This document shows positions 25,578 to 33,374 of a stretch of DNA of 64,000 bases, one piece after another. Positions within the stretch are counted from its first letter, which is position 1, and the number at the start of each line of letters is the position of its first letter. The position numbers and the translations under genes were made by a program. The notes beneath the pieces are model-generated. The model was not told the origin of the DNA and ran no database searches. It saw only the letters and a program-made list of their open reading frames with translations. The DNA lies in assembly GCA_903822185.1 (NCBI GenBank), contig CAIJOA010000028.1:310001-374000 (forward strand), given 5' to 3'. This stretch comes from an uncultured Rhodospirillales bacterium. Lineage in GTDB: Bacteria; Pseudomonadota; Alphaproteobacteria; ATCC43930; CGMCC-115725.

Positions 25578-25658
25578 AGCCCGGGGGTAATTGACCCCCG
25601 CCCTTCGTCGTGAAATTATCCGGCAACTTTTTGATCAAGAAACTCGGGAGGATCGACC

Positions 25659-26495
25659 ATGCCCACAGCGCAAATTCGCGGCGCCACCATCCATTACGAG
25701 ATCATCGGCAAGGACGGTCCCTGGCTGGCCCTGACACCCGGCGGACGCCGCGGCATCGACGACGTGCGCCGCTTGGCGGAACGGGTTGCCGCAAAGGGCT
25801 ATCGCGTCGTCGTCCATGACCGCCGCAACACGGGCTCATCGGACGTCGTGCTGGAAGGCAAAGACACCGAATATGAAATCTGGGCCGACGATCTGTTTGA
25901 ATTGCTGACCCAACTCAAAGCCCTGCCCTGCTGGGTTAGCGGCCGGTCATCCGGCTGCCGCATGACGACCTTGTTCATGCTGCGTCATCCCGAAGCGGTC
26001 AAAGGCTTGATCCTGACCGGCATTACCGGTGGCGCCTTCGCCTGCAACCGTCTCGCTGAAGGCTATTACGGCCAATATATTAAAGCGGCGGAAAAAGGCG
26101 GCATGGCTGCCGTCTGCGAGACCGAGCATTTCGCCGAACTGATCAAAGCCAATCCGGCGAACCGCGACCGCATCATGAGCATGGATGTGAAGCGCTTCAT
26201 CGACAGCTTCACCAAATGGCGCGAACCGTTCTTCACCGGCGCCGACCTGCCGATGATCGGCGTCAGCGAAGCCCAGCTCAATTCGATCAAAGTCCCGACC
26301 CTCGTCGTCCCCGGCAACGATCACACCCATGACCGTCCGACCGGCATCAAGGTCGGCAGCATGATCCCGAACGCCGAGACCTATGTCCTCCTGCCGATCG
26401 ACCGCGACATGGACCTCAATCACGAGGAATGGGTTGAGAAGGAAGAAGAACTGGTCGCGAAGATGGACGACTTCATGAAGAAGCACGCGGCTTAG
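25659..26495 (+). CDS. Alpha/beta hydrolase
   Basis: The protein has 278 residues with the alpha/beta hydrolase fold: TPGGRRGIDDV, VVHDRRNTGSSD, the nucleophile elbow GRSSG with Ser97, a VVPGNDHTHDR acid loop, and a C-terminal histidine in DLNHEEW. The elbow GRSSG in place of the common GHSMG is a variant seen in some esterases. The substrate is unknown. GGGAGGATCGACC precedes the ATG. A palindromic repeat lies just after the gene, followed by the convergent binding-protein gene. Confidence 0.83.
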   Translation: MPTAQIRGATIHYEIIGKDGPWLALTPGGRRGIDDVRRLAERVAAKGYRVVVHDRRNTGSSDVVLEGKDTEYEIWADDLFELLTQLKALPCWVSGRSSGCRMTTLFMLRHPEAVKGLILTGITGGAFACNRLAEGYYGQYIKAAEKGGMAAVCETEHFAELIKANPANRDRIMSMDVKRFIDSFTKWREPFFTGADLPMIGVSEAQLNSIKVPTLVVPGNDHTHDRPTGIKVGSMIPNAETYVLLPIDRDMDLNHEEWVEKEEELVAKMDDFMKKHAA

Positions 26496-26517
26496 TTAGA
26501 CCGCGTCTTCACCATCT

Positions 26518-26595
26518 CGTCATTGCGAGCGAAGCGAAGCAATCCAGTTTGTCCGCAGACTGGATTGCTTCGTCGCTACGCGCCTCGCAATGACG
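26518..26595. repeat. Palindromic repeat, copy 4 (CGTCATTGCGAGC subtype)
   Basis: A 78-base element bounded by CGTCATTGCGAGC and the matching GCAATGACG end. An inner palindrome GCAATCCAGT...ACTGGATTGC surrounds TTGTCCGCAG. This is the well-known 'CGTCATTGCGAGCGAAGCGAAGCAATCCAG' type of intergenic repeat. It lies between the convergent hydrolase and binding-protein genes and may end transcription from both sides. Confidence 0.88.
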
Positions 26596-26612
26596 ATAGA
26601 TAGTAGAAGTTT

Positions 26613-27611
26613 TTAGGGAGCCGGCGGCTTCCAGCCCTTAAGATCTTCGTTGGCCTTGCGTAGCGCGGTGAAATTATAAACCGCGCTCGCCGGCATCACT
26701 TTATCCTTCGGAATATCGAGCAGGTCAGCGCGCAGGGCAACTTCGTTCTCCTGCATCTCGGCCGTGCCGATATTGTCGGGAATGGCGCTCAGCAGCACGC
26801 GATCGAAATCGAACGCGGTCTGGGACGGCGACAATCCACCGTACGCCGCGATGATCTTGATCGATTCATCGCGATAAGCTTTCTCATACGCGACGCCTTT
26901 GAGGCTGCCGCGAATCATTTTCGTCAGCACATCGGGATGATTGGCGAGGACCGCATCCGAGGTCACCAATCCGGCATAAGGCATCCGCACTTCGCTGAAT
27001 AGGTCGATCACGTCATGCGCGCCCGACACATGACCCAATTCTTCGATGCCGAACCAGCTCAACTGCACCGCCGGCAACGCCCCCGACTTCAAAGCGGCCA
27101 GGCGATTGACGTCGGTACCCATCGGGGTGAAGCCGAGATAGTCTTTCGGCAATCCCTTCGCCTTCAGCAGCGATAGAATCGCGATCTCGCCGGTATCGCC
27201 GCGCGACTGGATGCCGACCTGCGTCCCTTTCAAATCGGTCAGCGATTTAATCTCGGGCTTTATGCCCCAAACCTGGCCGCCGGGACGGTCCTGCGTGATC
27301 ATCACGATCTTGAGTTTCGCGCCCTTGAGGATTGCGCTGATCGACGCGCCGGTCGAAAGACTGAATTGTAGATCGCCCGAGATAAGTCCCGGCACCGCGA
27401 TGCCGCCGCCCGCGACCTGTGCCTCAACCTCAAGCCCCTCTTCGGCGTAATAGCCTTTTTGTAAGGCGAGAATGAAGAAGGCCGACCCCGGCGATGCGGT
27501 CGGAATCGCAACGCGGACTTTCTCCGCATGCGCCGATCCCGACAACAAGGCAAAGGACAGAGAAGCGGACGCGATGCGCCGCCCCGAAAAGAGTGCGGCA
27601 AAGCCCGACAT
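26613..27611 (-). CDS. ABC transporter substrate-binding protein (NMT1/SsuA-like), orphan
   Basis: The protein has 332 residues with a signal peptide (cleavage near SAHA-EKV, about residue 29). The mature protein begins KVRVAIPTASPGSAFFILALQKGYYAEEGLEVEAQVAGGG and has the LQFSLSTGASISAILKGAKLKI and LTDLKGTQVGIQSRGDTGE segments of this family. GGAG 8 bases before the ATG supports the start. No permease or ATPase lies nearby; the divergent MFS gene begins 299 bases away. It is the fourth solute-binding protein in the window. Confidence 0.83.
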   Translation of the reverse strand: MSGFAALFSGRRIASASLSFALLSGSAHAEKVRVAIPTASPGSAFFILALQKGYYAEEGLEVEAQVAGGGIAVPGLISGDLQFSLSTGASISAILKGAKLKIVMITQDRPGGQVWGIKPEIKSLTDLKGTQVGIQSRGDTGEIAILSLLKAKGLPKDYLGFTPMGTDVNRLAALKSGALPAVQLSWFGIEELGHVSGAHDVIDLFSEVRMPYAGLVTSDAVLANHPDVLTKMIRGSLKGVAYEKAYRDESIKIIAAYGGLSPSQTAFDFDRVLLSAIPDNIGTAEMQENEVALRADLLDIPKDKVMPASAVYNFTALRKANEDLKGWKPPAP

Positions 27612-27910
27612 ACAACGCTCTCCAATATTCTTTTTGATGTCTTACGACTGACTGGGGTGCATCCCCCGCGACTCGACGGATTAAGTCCGGCTCGGTCCAT
27701 GCTAGATTTAGACGGACCTTGCAAAAGGGATAATTCCGCTAAATACGTTCGGTGCGTGACTTCAGGTATTTGATTTTATTGGATAAAACAAAAAATTACG
27801 AAACGAACCCAATTTTGCAGCCGGTTTGCTCGGTTCTTCTCATTCCGCGGCGCTTCGCATAGGATCGGGAGCAACCGCACGTTGCGGATAGCAAATTAGG
27901 GAGGGGTCGA

Positions 27911-29290
27911 ATGGCCGAAGGGCAAACCGTCGAAGTCTCGCGCCTATTGGACGAGCGCGGCGTCAGTTCGTTTCACGTGAAGCTTATCGTCTGGTCGTTG
28001 TTCATCGTCCTGATCGACGGGTACGACATCGGCGCGATTTCGTTCGCCCTGCCCTCGCTGATCAAGGAATGGGGTATCTCGCCGCGCGATTTCGGGCCGG
28101 TGCTCAGCGCCAGCCTCGTCGGCATCCTGTTCGGCTCCGCGTTGTTCGGCTGGGTCGGTGATCGATACGGCCGCAAGGTCGCGTTGATCAGCGCCAACCT
28201 CGTCTTCGGCGTCTTTACCCTCGCCGCCGCTTATTCGACCGGGTTGCAGCAGATGACGGTGCTGCGCCTTCTCGCCGGTATCGGCATCGGCGGCATCATC
28301 CCGAACGTCGTCGCCATCAATTCGGAATCCGCGCCGCGCAAGATGCGCGCCACGCTAGCCATGATCGCGGTCGGCCTCGTCCCGTTGGGCGGCGCCATCC
28401 CCGGCTTCATCGCCGCAATCGGCCCGGAGCATATCCCGGGTTATAGCTGGCAGACGCTGTTCTATATCGGCGGCATCGTGCCGATCCTCATCGCCCTTGT
28501 CGCCATCGTCGGCCTGCCGGAATCGATCAAGTACATGGCGCTGCATCAACGCTTCCACGCGAAGCTGATGAAGGTCCTCGGCGATCTGCAGCCCGGCATC
28601 GTCATCCCGGCCAATGCGAAGTTCGTCATCGAAGACGAGAAGAACGTCGCCGGCTTCAATCCCGGTTATCTCTTCAAGGACGGTCTTGGCCTTATAACGC
28701 CGCTGCTGTGGCTGCTCTTTGCGCTTAACCTCATGGGCTATTTCTTCCTTGCGAGCTGGACGCCGACGCTGCTGGTGACGGCGGCGCATCTGCCGCCGGC
28801 GACCGGCGCACTTGCCGGTGCATTGATGCAGGTCGGCGGCACGGTCGGTGCCTTGCTGCTGTGCCGTTGGATCGACAAGAAGCGGTTCTTCGCCATCGCG
28901 ATCCTATTCGTCCTCGCCGTGCCGGCCGTCGGCTCGGTCGGCTGGTTCGGGATCACGTCGCAATCATCACTGCTGCTCTCGTCCTTCGTCGCCGGCTTCA
29001 TGGTGCTGGGCATCCAGTCGGGCATCAACGTGTCGGGCGCGCTAATCTATCCGACCTCGCTCCGCGCCAACGGCTCGGGCTGGGAGTTGGGCATCGGCCG
29101 CATCGGCTCGATCGTCGGGCCGATCCTCGGTGCGCTGTTCAGCGCCCTGCCGGTGCAGGAGCTGTACAGGTGGGCGGCGATCCCGTTCGCGATCGGCGCG
29201 GTCGTGTGCTTCGCGATCTATCGCCTCAACGAGTCACGGCTGCGCGAACGTCCGTACATGCGTGAAGGTCAAGTCGCCGCCGCTGAATAG
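27911..29290 (+). CDS. MFS transporter, aromatic acid:H+ symporter (AAHS)-like
   Basis: The protein has 459 residues with 12 predicted membrane helices. The first helix has WSLFIVLIDGYDIGAISFALP, in which the DGYD motif is characteristic of the AAHS (PcaK/BenK) group. The 2-3 loop has GWVGDRYGRK, the MFS signature, and TM5 has GGAIPGF. It probably imports an aromatic or related carboxylate with protons. GGGAGGGGTCGA precedes the ATG. The 299 bases upstream are AT-rich with no gene and probably hold its promoter. A CocE/NonD hydrolase follows after a palindromic repeat. Confidence 0.9.
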   Translation: MAEGQTVEVSRLLDERGVSSFHVKLIVWSLFIVLIDGYDIGAISFALPSLIKEWGISPRDFGPVLSASLVGILFGSALFGWVGDRYGRKVALISANLVFGVFTLAAAYSTGLQQMTVLRLLAGIGIGGIIPNVVAINSESAPRKMRATLAMIAVGLVPLGGAIPGFIAAIGPEHIPGYSWQTLFYIGGIVPILIALVAIVGLPESIKYMALHQRFHAKLMKVLGDLQPGIVIPANAKFVIEDEKNVAGFNPGYLFKDGLGLITPLLWLLFALNLMGYFFLASWTPTLLVTAAHLPPATGALAGALMQVGGTVGALLLCRWIDKKRFFAIAILFVLAVPAVGSVGWFGITSQSSLLLSSFVAGFMVLGIQSGINVSGALIYPTSLRANGSGWELGIGRIGSIVGPILGALFSALPVQELYRWAAIPFAIGAVVCFAIYRLNESRLRERPYMREGQVAAAE

Positions 29291-29316
29291 CTGTTGAAAG
29301 CCGTATGAACTAAACT

Positions 29317-29412
29317 CGTCACCCCCGCGAAAGCGGGGGTCCATTTCTTAGCGGCACGATGTCGATAAATGGATTCCCGCTCCTGAGCTTGCCGAAGGGC
29401 GCGTGAATGACG
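29317..29412. repeat. Palindromic repeat, copy 5, with a degenerate right arm
   Basis: A 96-base element bounded by CGTCACCCCCGCGAAAGCGGGGGTCCA and a right arm that begins GGATTCCCGCTC but then reads TGAGCTTGCCGAAGGGCGCG before TGACG. The left arm is of the CCCGCGAAAGCGGG subtype; the right arm has acquired unrelated sequence. It lies between the MFS and CocE-like genes. Confidence 0.8.
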
Positions 29413-29443
29413 ATGAATATATGTAGTTACATAGGAACGATCA

Positions 29444-31072
29444 GTGATCGAAGAGAAAGACGTCCAAGTCACCGTCCGCGACGGCATCAAGATCGGGCTG
29501 CGGATCTATCGGCCCGAAGGCAACGGCCCCTTCCCGGCTTTGTTCGCGGCGAGCCCCTATCGCTATGACAACAACGAGCTGCCCGCGACACCGGTGTTCC
29601 TATGGCGCGAGACCGGCCCGATCGAATGGTATGTCGCGCAAGGCTATGCCTATGTGCATATGGACGTACGCGGCACGGGTTTCTCGGAAGGCGAATATCG
29701 CTTCCTCGATAAGAAAGAACAGACCGACTTCTACGACGTGATCGAATGGGTCGGCACGCAATCCTGGTGCAACGGCAAGGTCGGCGGCATCGGCGAATCC
29801 TACTACTGCATGACGCAATGGTTCATGGGCATCCAGAACCCGCCGCATCTCGCTTGCTTGGGTGCGTATGACGGACTCAACGATCCCTATCGCTTCATGG
29901 GTTATCCCGGCGGGATCGAGGGAAACTTCCTATCCTACTGGTTCAATTCCAGCGTGCGCGGGCCGAACCTCTATCCGACCAACGGCGATCATCCGCGGCC
30001 GTTGCCACATGACGTCTTCTACGACGTGCAGACGCATCCCCTCTATGACGATTGGTGGAAAGAACGCTCCGCCGTCGAGCAACTCGAGAAGATCAAGGTG
30101 CCGCTGTTCTCGATCGGCGTCTGGGCCAAGCTGGACTTGCACTGTGCCGGCAACATCCTTGGCTATCAGAAGGCGCAGGGACCGAAGAAGCTGTTCATCT
30201 CCGGCACGGCGAATCCTTTCACCGCGCAGATGGACTTCTCGAAGATCGAATTCCATGAGAAGTATCTGCTGCCATTTTATGACTTCTATCTCAAAGGCAA
30301 GCAGACCGGCTTCGACGCGCGGCCCAACGTCGAATACACCGTGCGCAATACCGGCGCGGTAAAGGCTTGTGAGGCGTGGCCGCCGGCGGGCGGCAAGGCG
30401 ACGAGCTTCTATCTGAGCAAGGGACCGACCGAGAGCGTGACGTCGCTTAATGACGGCGCGCTGAGCATGGAAAAGCCGGCGGGTGTTGCCGCATCGACCT
30501 ATGCCTATCCGCATCCCAGTTGGGCGCTCGGCGTCGTCGCGATGGGACCGCAAGGCCCCGACCCGGCACGCGGGGTGCTGACCTTCACCACGGCAGCGCT
30601 GGAACAGGACATCGAGATCGCCGGTGACGGCAAGCTTGTCGTCTATGCGTCCTCGACGCGGCCTGAGATCGATTTCTGCGTGAAGATATCCGAACAGTTC
30701 GCTCAAGCGCCCGACCAGCGCGCCAAAGGCCTGCAACCGGGTTACTTCATCGCCACCAAAGGCTGGCTGCGCGGCTCGCATATTGAGAAGAACGAAGAAC
30801 GCAGCACGGCGATGTCGCCTTACTACAAGCACGACAAATCGACGCCGCTGACGCCGGGTAAAATCTATCGCTTCGAGATTGCGTTGCAGCCGATCGCTTA
30901 TCGCTTCCGTAAAGGCAATCGTATCCGCGTCGAGATCGCCAACGGCGATTCACCGGTCACGGATGCCTTGTTCGCGCATATCTATCGTCCGGATAAGATG
31001 GGCAGCGATACGATCCATCACGATGCCGAGCATCCGTCGGAACTCGTATTGCCGGTGATGCCGCTCGAATAA
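29444..31072 (+). CDS. CocE/NonD family hydrolase (X-Pro dipeptidyl-peptidase S15-like)
   Basis: The protein has 542 residues and starts at the GTG at 29444 after AGGAACGATCA. The N-terminal alpha/beta hydrolase domain has VQVTVRDGIKIGLRIYRPEG, SPYRYDNN, VHMDVRGTGFSEGEYRF and the nucleophile elbow GGIGESYYCM with Ser119. The C-terminal half (from about residue 330) is the jelly-roll domain of the CocE/PepX_C family. Members hydrolyse esters or amides of small molecules (cocaine esterase, glutaryl acylases, dipeptidyl peptidases). It is adjacent to the AAHS-like transporter on the same strand, so a joint catabolic role is plausible. A strong hairpin follows. Confidence 0.88.
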   Translation: MIEEKDVQVTVRDGIKIGLRIYRPEGNGPFPALFAASPYRYDNNELPATPVFLWRETGPIEWYVAQGYAYVHMDVRGTGFSEGEYRFLDKKEQTDFYDVIEWVGTQSWCNGKVGGIGESYYCMTQWFMGIQNPPHLACLGAYDGLNDPYRFMGYPGGIEGNFLSYWFNSSVRGPNLYPTNGDHPRPLPHDVFYDVQTHPLYDDWWKERSAVEQLEKIKVPLFSIGVWAKLDLHCAGNILGYQKAQGPKKLFISGTANPFTAQMDFSKIEFHEKYLLPFYDFYLKGKQTGFDARPNVEYTVRNTGAVKACEAWPPAGGKATSFYLSKGPTESVTSLNDGALSMEKPAGVAASTYAYPHPSWALGVVAMGPQGPDPARGVLTFTTAALEQDIEIAGDGKLVVYASSTRPEIDFCVKISEQFAQAPDQRAKGLQPGYFIATKGWLRGSHIEKNEERSTAMSPYYKHDKSTPLTPGKIYRFEIALQPIAYRFRKGNRIRVEIANGDSPVTDALFAHIYRPDKMGSDTIHHDAEHPSELVLPVMPLE

Positions 31073-31076
31073 GGAA

Positions 31077-31104
31077 CGGGGCGAGCGCTGGAACGCTCGC
31101 CCCG
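31077..31104 (+). terminator. Hairpin terminator between convergent genes
   Basis: A perfect 11-bp stem CGGGGCGAGCG (31077-31087) / CGCTCGCCCCG (31094-31104) with a CTGGAA loop, followed by CTTTCTTT. It lies in the 38 bases between the CocE-like gene and the convergent SYLF gene and could serve both. Confidence 0.75.
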
Positions 31105-31110
31105 CTTTCT

Positions 31111-31782
31111 TTAGCGGAGGGTGTTACGCAGCTTGCCCGCGCCGGCACCGTGAACGGTGCTGTTGAAGACCTGAGCGGCGGTCAGGCGATGGCCGTAATA
31201 CTTCGCGGTTGCATCGGCATCGAACGAGATCGAGGTGCCTTCGACGGTGATGCCGCCATAGACGCCCTTGGCATGGACCCAGGCGACAACGTCGGCGGTG
31301 TCCGCGGTCAGGGCGTTCTGTTTGTTCTCCTGGCCAACATTGAAGACGCCGATACCGTCCTGGCCGCCGAATTTGACCTGGTCATTCATCCATTGGCCCA
31401 GCGCGCGGTCGGTCATGATGAAGAATACGGTCTGCGCCTGCTGAACGCCCGCCTGCAGGCCCAGCGTCCCGCCGCCCAGCGAATAGAAGGCAGGATCGGT
31501 CCAGCTTCCGTCGGGACGTTTGACGACCAACACGGCCGCGCCGCCCTGACCACCGATGATGAGACCGCCCTTCGTCAATTCGGGCACGATCATCACGGCC
31601 TTGGCCCGGCGCAACAGCCGTCCCGAATAATTGAAGGCCGGATCGTGCCGCATCGGCCCGACGACCGCGGCGGCCTTATTGACCAAGACCTGTTGGTCGC
31701 GGCCCTGCTGGGCATGCGCCGCCAAGGGCAGCGCGGTCAGGGCAAAAGCAAAAAGGGCGGAGAAAACAGTTCGACGATTCAT
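31111..31782 (-). CDS. SYLF-domain lipid-binding protein, secreted (YSC84-like)
   Basis: The ATG at 31782 (MNRRTVFSALFAFALTALPLAAHA) gives 223 residues with a signal peptide of about 24 residues; the GAGG 8 bases upstream supports this start over the ATG 24 bases further up. The mature part is the SYLF/Ysc84 domain: RRAKAVMIVPELTKGGLIIGGQGGAAVLVV, SWTDPAFYSLGGGTLGLQAGVQQAQTVFFIMT, then AWVHAKGVYGGITVEGTSISFDADATAKYYG. Such domains bind phosphoinositides or lipids in eukaryotes; in bacteria the role of the periplasmic version is unknown. Confidence 0.9.
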   Translation of the reverse strand: MNRRTVFSALFAFALTALPLAAHAQQGRDQQVLVNKAAAVVGPMRHDPAFNYSGRLLRRAKAVMIVPELTKGGLIIGGQGGAAVLVVKRPDGSWTDPAFYSLGGGTLGLQAGVQQAQTVFFIMTDRALGQWMNDQVKFGGQDGIGVFNVGQENKQNALTADTADVVAWVHAKGVYGGITVEGTSISFDADATAKYYGHRLTAAQVFNSTVHGAGAGKLRNTLR

Positions 31783-31969
31783 GGCAAGCCTCGCAATGTG
31801 CAGCATTTTTCGGAGGCAAGGCTTCTCGCATCACCGTGGCGGAACCAAGGCCAGACGGAGAAACAAATGGAACGTCACGGAATTTGCAGCCGCCAAATGA
31901 CCCCGGAAAGGAACGCAAAAGGCTGTAATTGCTGTGTATTAGTCCTCATCCGTTGAATGAGGTACCGCC

Positions 31970-32176
31970 ATGACCGACACCAATGCCGAACGATGGTGCA
32001 CGTGGTGCGACAAGGCCGGCGCGCCCGACGATACACCCTGCCCAGCGCTCGATGACGCGTCACTGCGCGGCGTGATCTACGCCGGGACACAACGCGATTG
32101 TGAGGATGCGATTCGCACAAACCGGCCAACTGCCCTGCAGACGGGTCGGCATAAGAACGGTGGCCAGTTAGATTAA
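31970..32176 (+). CDS. Small hypothetical protein with a Cys-X2-Cys motif
   Basis: A 68-residue ORF with GAGGTACCGCC just before the ATG. The sequence starts MTDTNAERWCTWCDKAGAPDD, which has a CTWC pair but no second pair for a classical zinc ribbon. I recognise no family. It ends next to a hairpin and the tRNA-Ser gene. Coding status is only supported by the ribosome binding site and compatible codon use, so it is tentative. Confidence 0.4.
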   Translation: MTDTNAERWCTWCDKAGAPDDTPCPALDDASLRGVIYAGTQRDCEDAIRTNRPTALQTGRHKNGGQLD

Positions 32177-32204
32177 AGCCGCCCCTTACGGGACGGCTTT
32201 AAGT
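32175..32204 (-). terminator. Hairpin downstream of tRNA-Ser
   Basis: AAAGCCGCCCC (32175-32185) pairs with GGGACGGCTTT (32190-32200), with one mismatch/bulge, around a TTAC loop. On the minus strand it lies 12 bases after the tRNA-Ser CCA end and is followed by TTTAATCT, so it probably terminates the tRNA transcript. Confidence 0.5.
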
Positions 32205-32212
32205 CATTGAAA

Positions 32213-32304
32213 TGGCGGAGGGGACAGGATTCGAACCTGCGATAGGTTTTGACACCTATAACGGTTTAGCAAACCGCCGCCTTCAGCCACTCGGCCACCC
32301 CTCC
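32213..32304 (-). tRNA. tRNA-Ser (anticodon GCT)
   Basis: Reverse-complement reading gives a 92-base class II tRNA. The acceptor GGAGGGG pairs with CCCCTCC, the D-arm is TGGCCGAGTGGCTGAAGGC, the anticodon stem-loop GCGGTTTGCTAAACCG carries GCT, a long variable arm (TTATAGGTGTCAAAACCTATC) follows, then the T-arm GCAGGTTCGAATCCTGT. The discriminator is G and CCA is encoded (32213-32215). The long variable arm and the anticodon identify serine, reading AGC/AGU. Confidence 0.96.
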
Positions 32305-32457
32305 CACGGCGTATGCCTGGGTTTTCTACTGGCGCAGCCAAAGAGTGTCAACGCGCCCCGGCAATACCCCGTCACCGGCTTAAAAAAGACGGGATTGTTC
32401 ACACAATTTTAGGGGTGTTCGCTCGATGATCGATGCTTAGAAAGCAGGAGGGGGACG

Positions 32458-32670
32458 ATGAATCTGTCCAAACGTTCGATTGAGATGCTGCTCGACCTGG
32501 TCGAGATCAAGCTGAGCTACATGGATATTTCGGATCGCGAAGATGCGCGCGATATGCAGATCCTCGAACGCGCGAAGTCCGAGCTGCAATCCATTGATCG
32601 CGAACCGGAAACCGTCACTGCCTTCGCCCGGCCGATCCGCCGTCCGGGTCGTCCCCGCACCGCCGCCTGA
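32458..32670 (+). CDS. Small conserved hypothetical protein
   Basis: A 70-residue ORF with an excellent ribosome binding site (AGGAGGGGGACG before ATG). The N-terminal two thirds (MNLSKRSIEMLLDLVEIKLSYM...ARDMQILERAKSELQSI) look like two amphipathic helices. The C-terminus is basic and proline-rich (RPIRRPGRPRTAA). I recognise no named family. The tail and size could suit a small nucleic-acid or protein-binding factor, but this is only an impression. The gene is flanked by tRNA-Ser and a GST gene, and a hairpin follows its stop. Confidence 0.65.
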   Translation: MNLSKRSIEMLLDLVEIKLSYMDISDREDARDMQILERAKSELQSIDREPETVTAFARPIRRPGRPRTAA

Positions 32671-32678
32671 ACGAAAAC

Positions 32679-32701
32679 TGCCGTCCTGGATCAGGACGGC
32701 A
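32679..32701 (+). terminator. Hairpin between the small ORF and the GST gene
   Basis: TGCCGTCCT (32679-32687) and AGGACGGCA (32693-32701) form a perfect 9-bp stem with a five-base loop. CTTTCATC follows. It overlaps the last codons of the convergent GST gene. Confidence 0.5.
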
Positions 32702-33305
32702 CTTTCATCCCGTGCTGAACCGCGGGCCGAGCGTCGATCGCGTCGTACCAACGTTTGACGTTCGGAAAATCGGTCAGTTCGACCTGATGCCATTCATGCC
32801 GCGCGACCCACGGGAAGGTCGCAACATCGGCAATCGAATATTCCCCCGCCAGATAATCGACTTTCCCCAACCGGGTATCGATGACGCCGTAGAGTCGGCG
32901 GGTTTCCTTGGAATAGCGCTCGGCGCCGTAGGGATTGTCCTTCACCTGGCGCAAAAAGTGATGCGCCTGGCCGAACATCGGCCCCACCCCACCCATCTGG
33001 AACATCAGCCATTCGATCGCCTCGATCCGGGCCACCGGGTCGCGCGAGAGAAGCTTGCCGGTCTTTTCGGCGAGATAAATCAGGATCGCGCCCGATTCGA
33101 TGATGTTGATCGGCTTGCCGCCCGGCCCGTCCGTGTCGGTAATCGCCGGAATTTTCGAGTTCGGATTGATTGCGAGGTAATCAGGCTTGAACTGATCGCC
33201 GTCCATAATGCGAATCGGATGAACGTTGTAGGGCAGCCCGACCTCTTCGAGCATGACGGAGGCCTTTTTGCCGTTCGGCGTTCCCCAAGTATAGAGCTCG
33301 ATCAT
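32691..33305 (-). CDS. Glutathione S-transferase family protein (YfcG/disulfide-bond oxidoreductase-like)
   Basis: The protein has 204 residues. Its thioredoxin-like N-domain reads MIELYTWGTPNGKKASVMLEEVGLPYNVHPI, then FKPDYLAINPNSKIPAITD with the cis-proline, then the glutathione gamma-glutamyl-binding IIESGAILIYLAEKTG. The helical C-domain follows (WLMFQMGGVGPMFGQAHHF). This combination (TPNGKK near the N-terminus and GGVGPMFGQ) is typical of the Nu-class/YfcG branch, which works as a glutathione-dependent disulfide reductase. It is cytosolic, monocistronic and divergent from the guanylyltransferase gene. Confidence 0.9.
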   Translation of the reverse strand: MIELYTWGTPNGKKASVMLEEVGLPYNVHPIRIMDGDQFKPDYLAINPNSKIPAITDTDGPGGKPINIIESGAILIYLAEKTGKLLSRDPVARIEAIEWLMFQMGGVGPMFGQAHHFLRQVKDNPYGAERYSKETRRLYGVIDTRLGKVDYLAGEYSIADVATFPWVARHEWHQVELTDFPNVKRWYDAIDARPAVQHGMKVPS

Positions 33306-33374
33306 TTCTTCCCTCGCGATGTGGCCGCGTTAATATGCCGTCCGTCGCCGTCTTTGTGGCAAGGAGAAACTTGA

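Noticed and set aside
32212-32412. A 66-residue plus-strand ORF
   Set aside because: It overlaps tRNA-Ser in antisense and has no homology signal.
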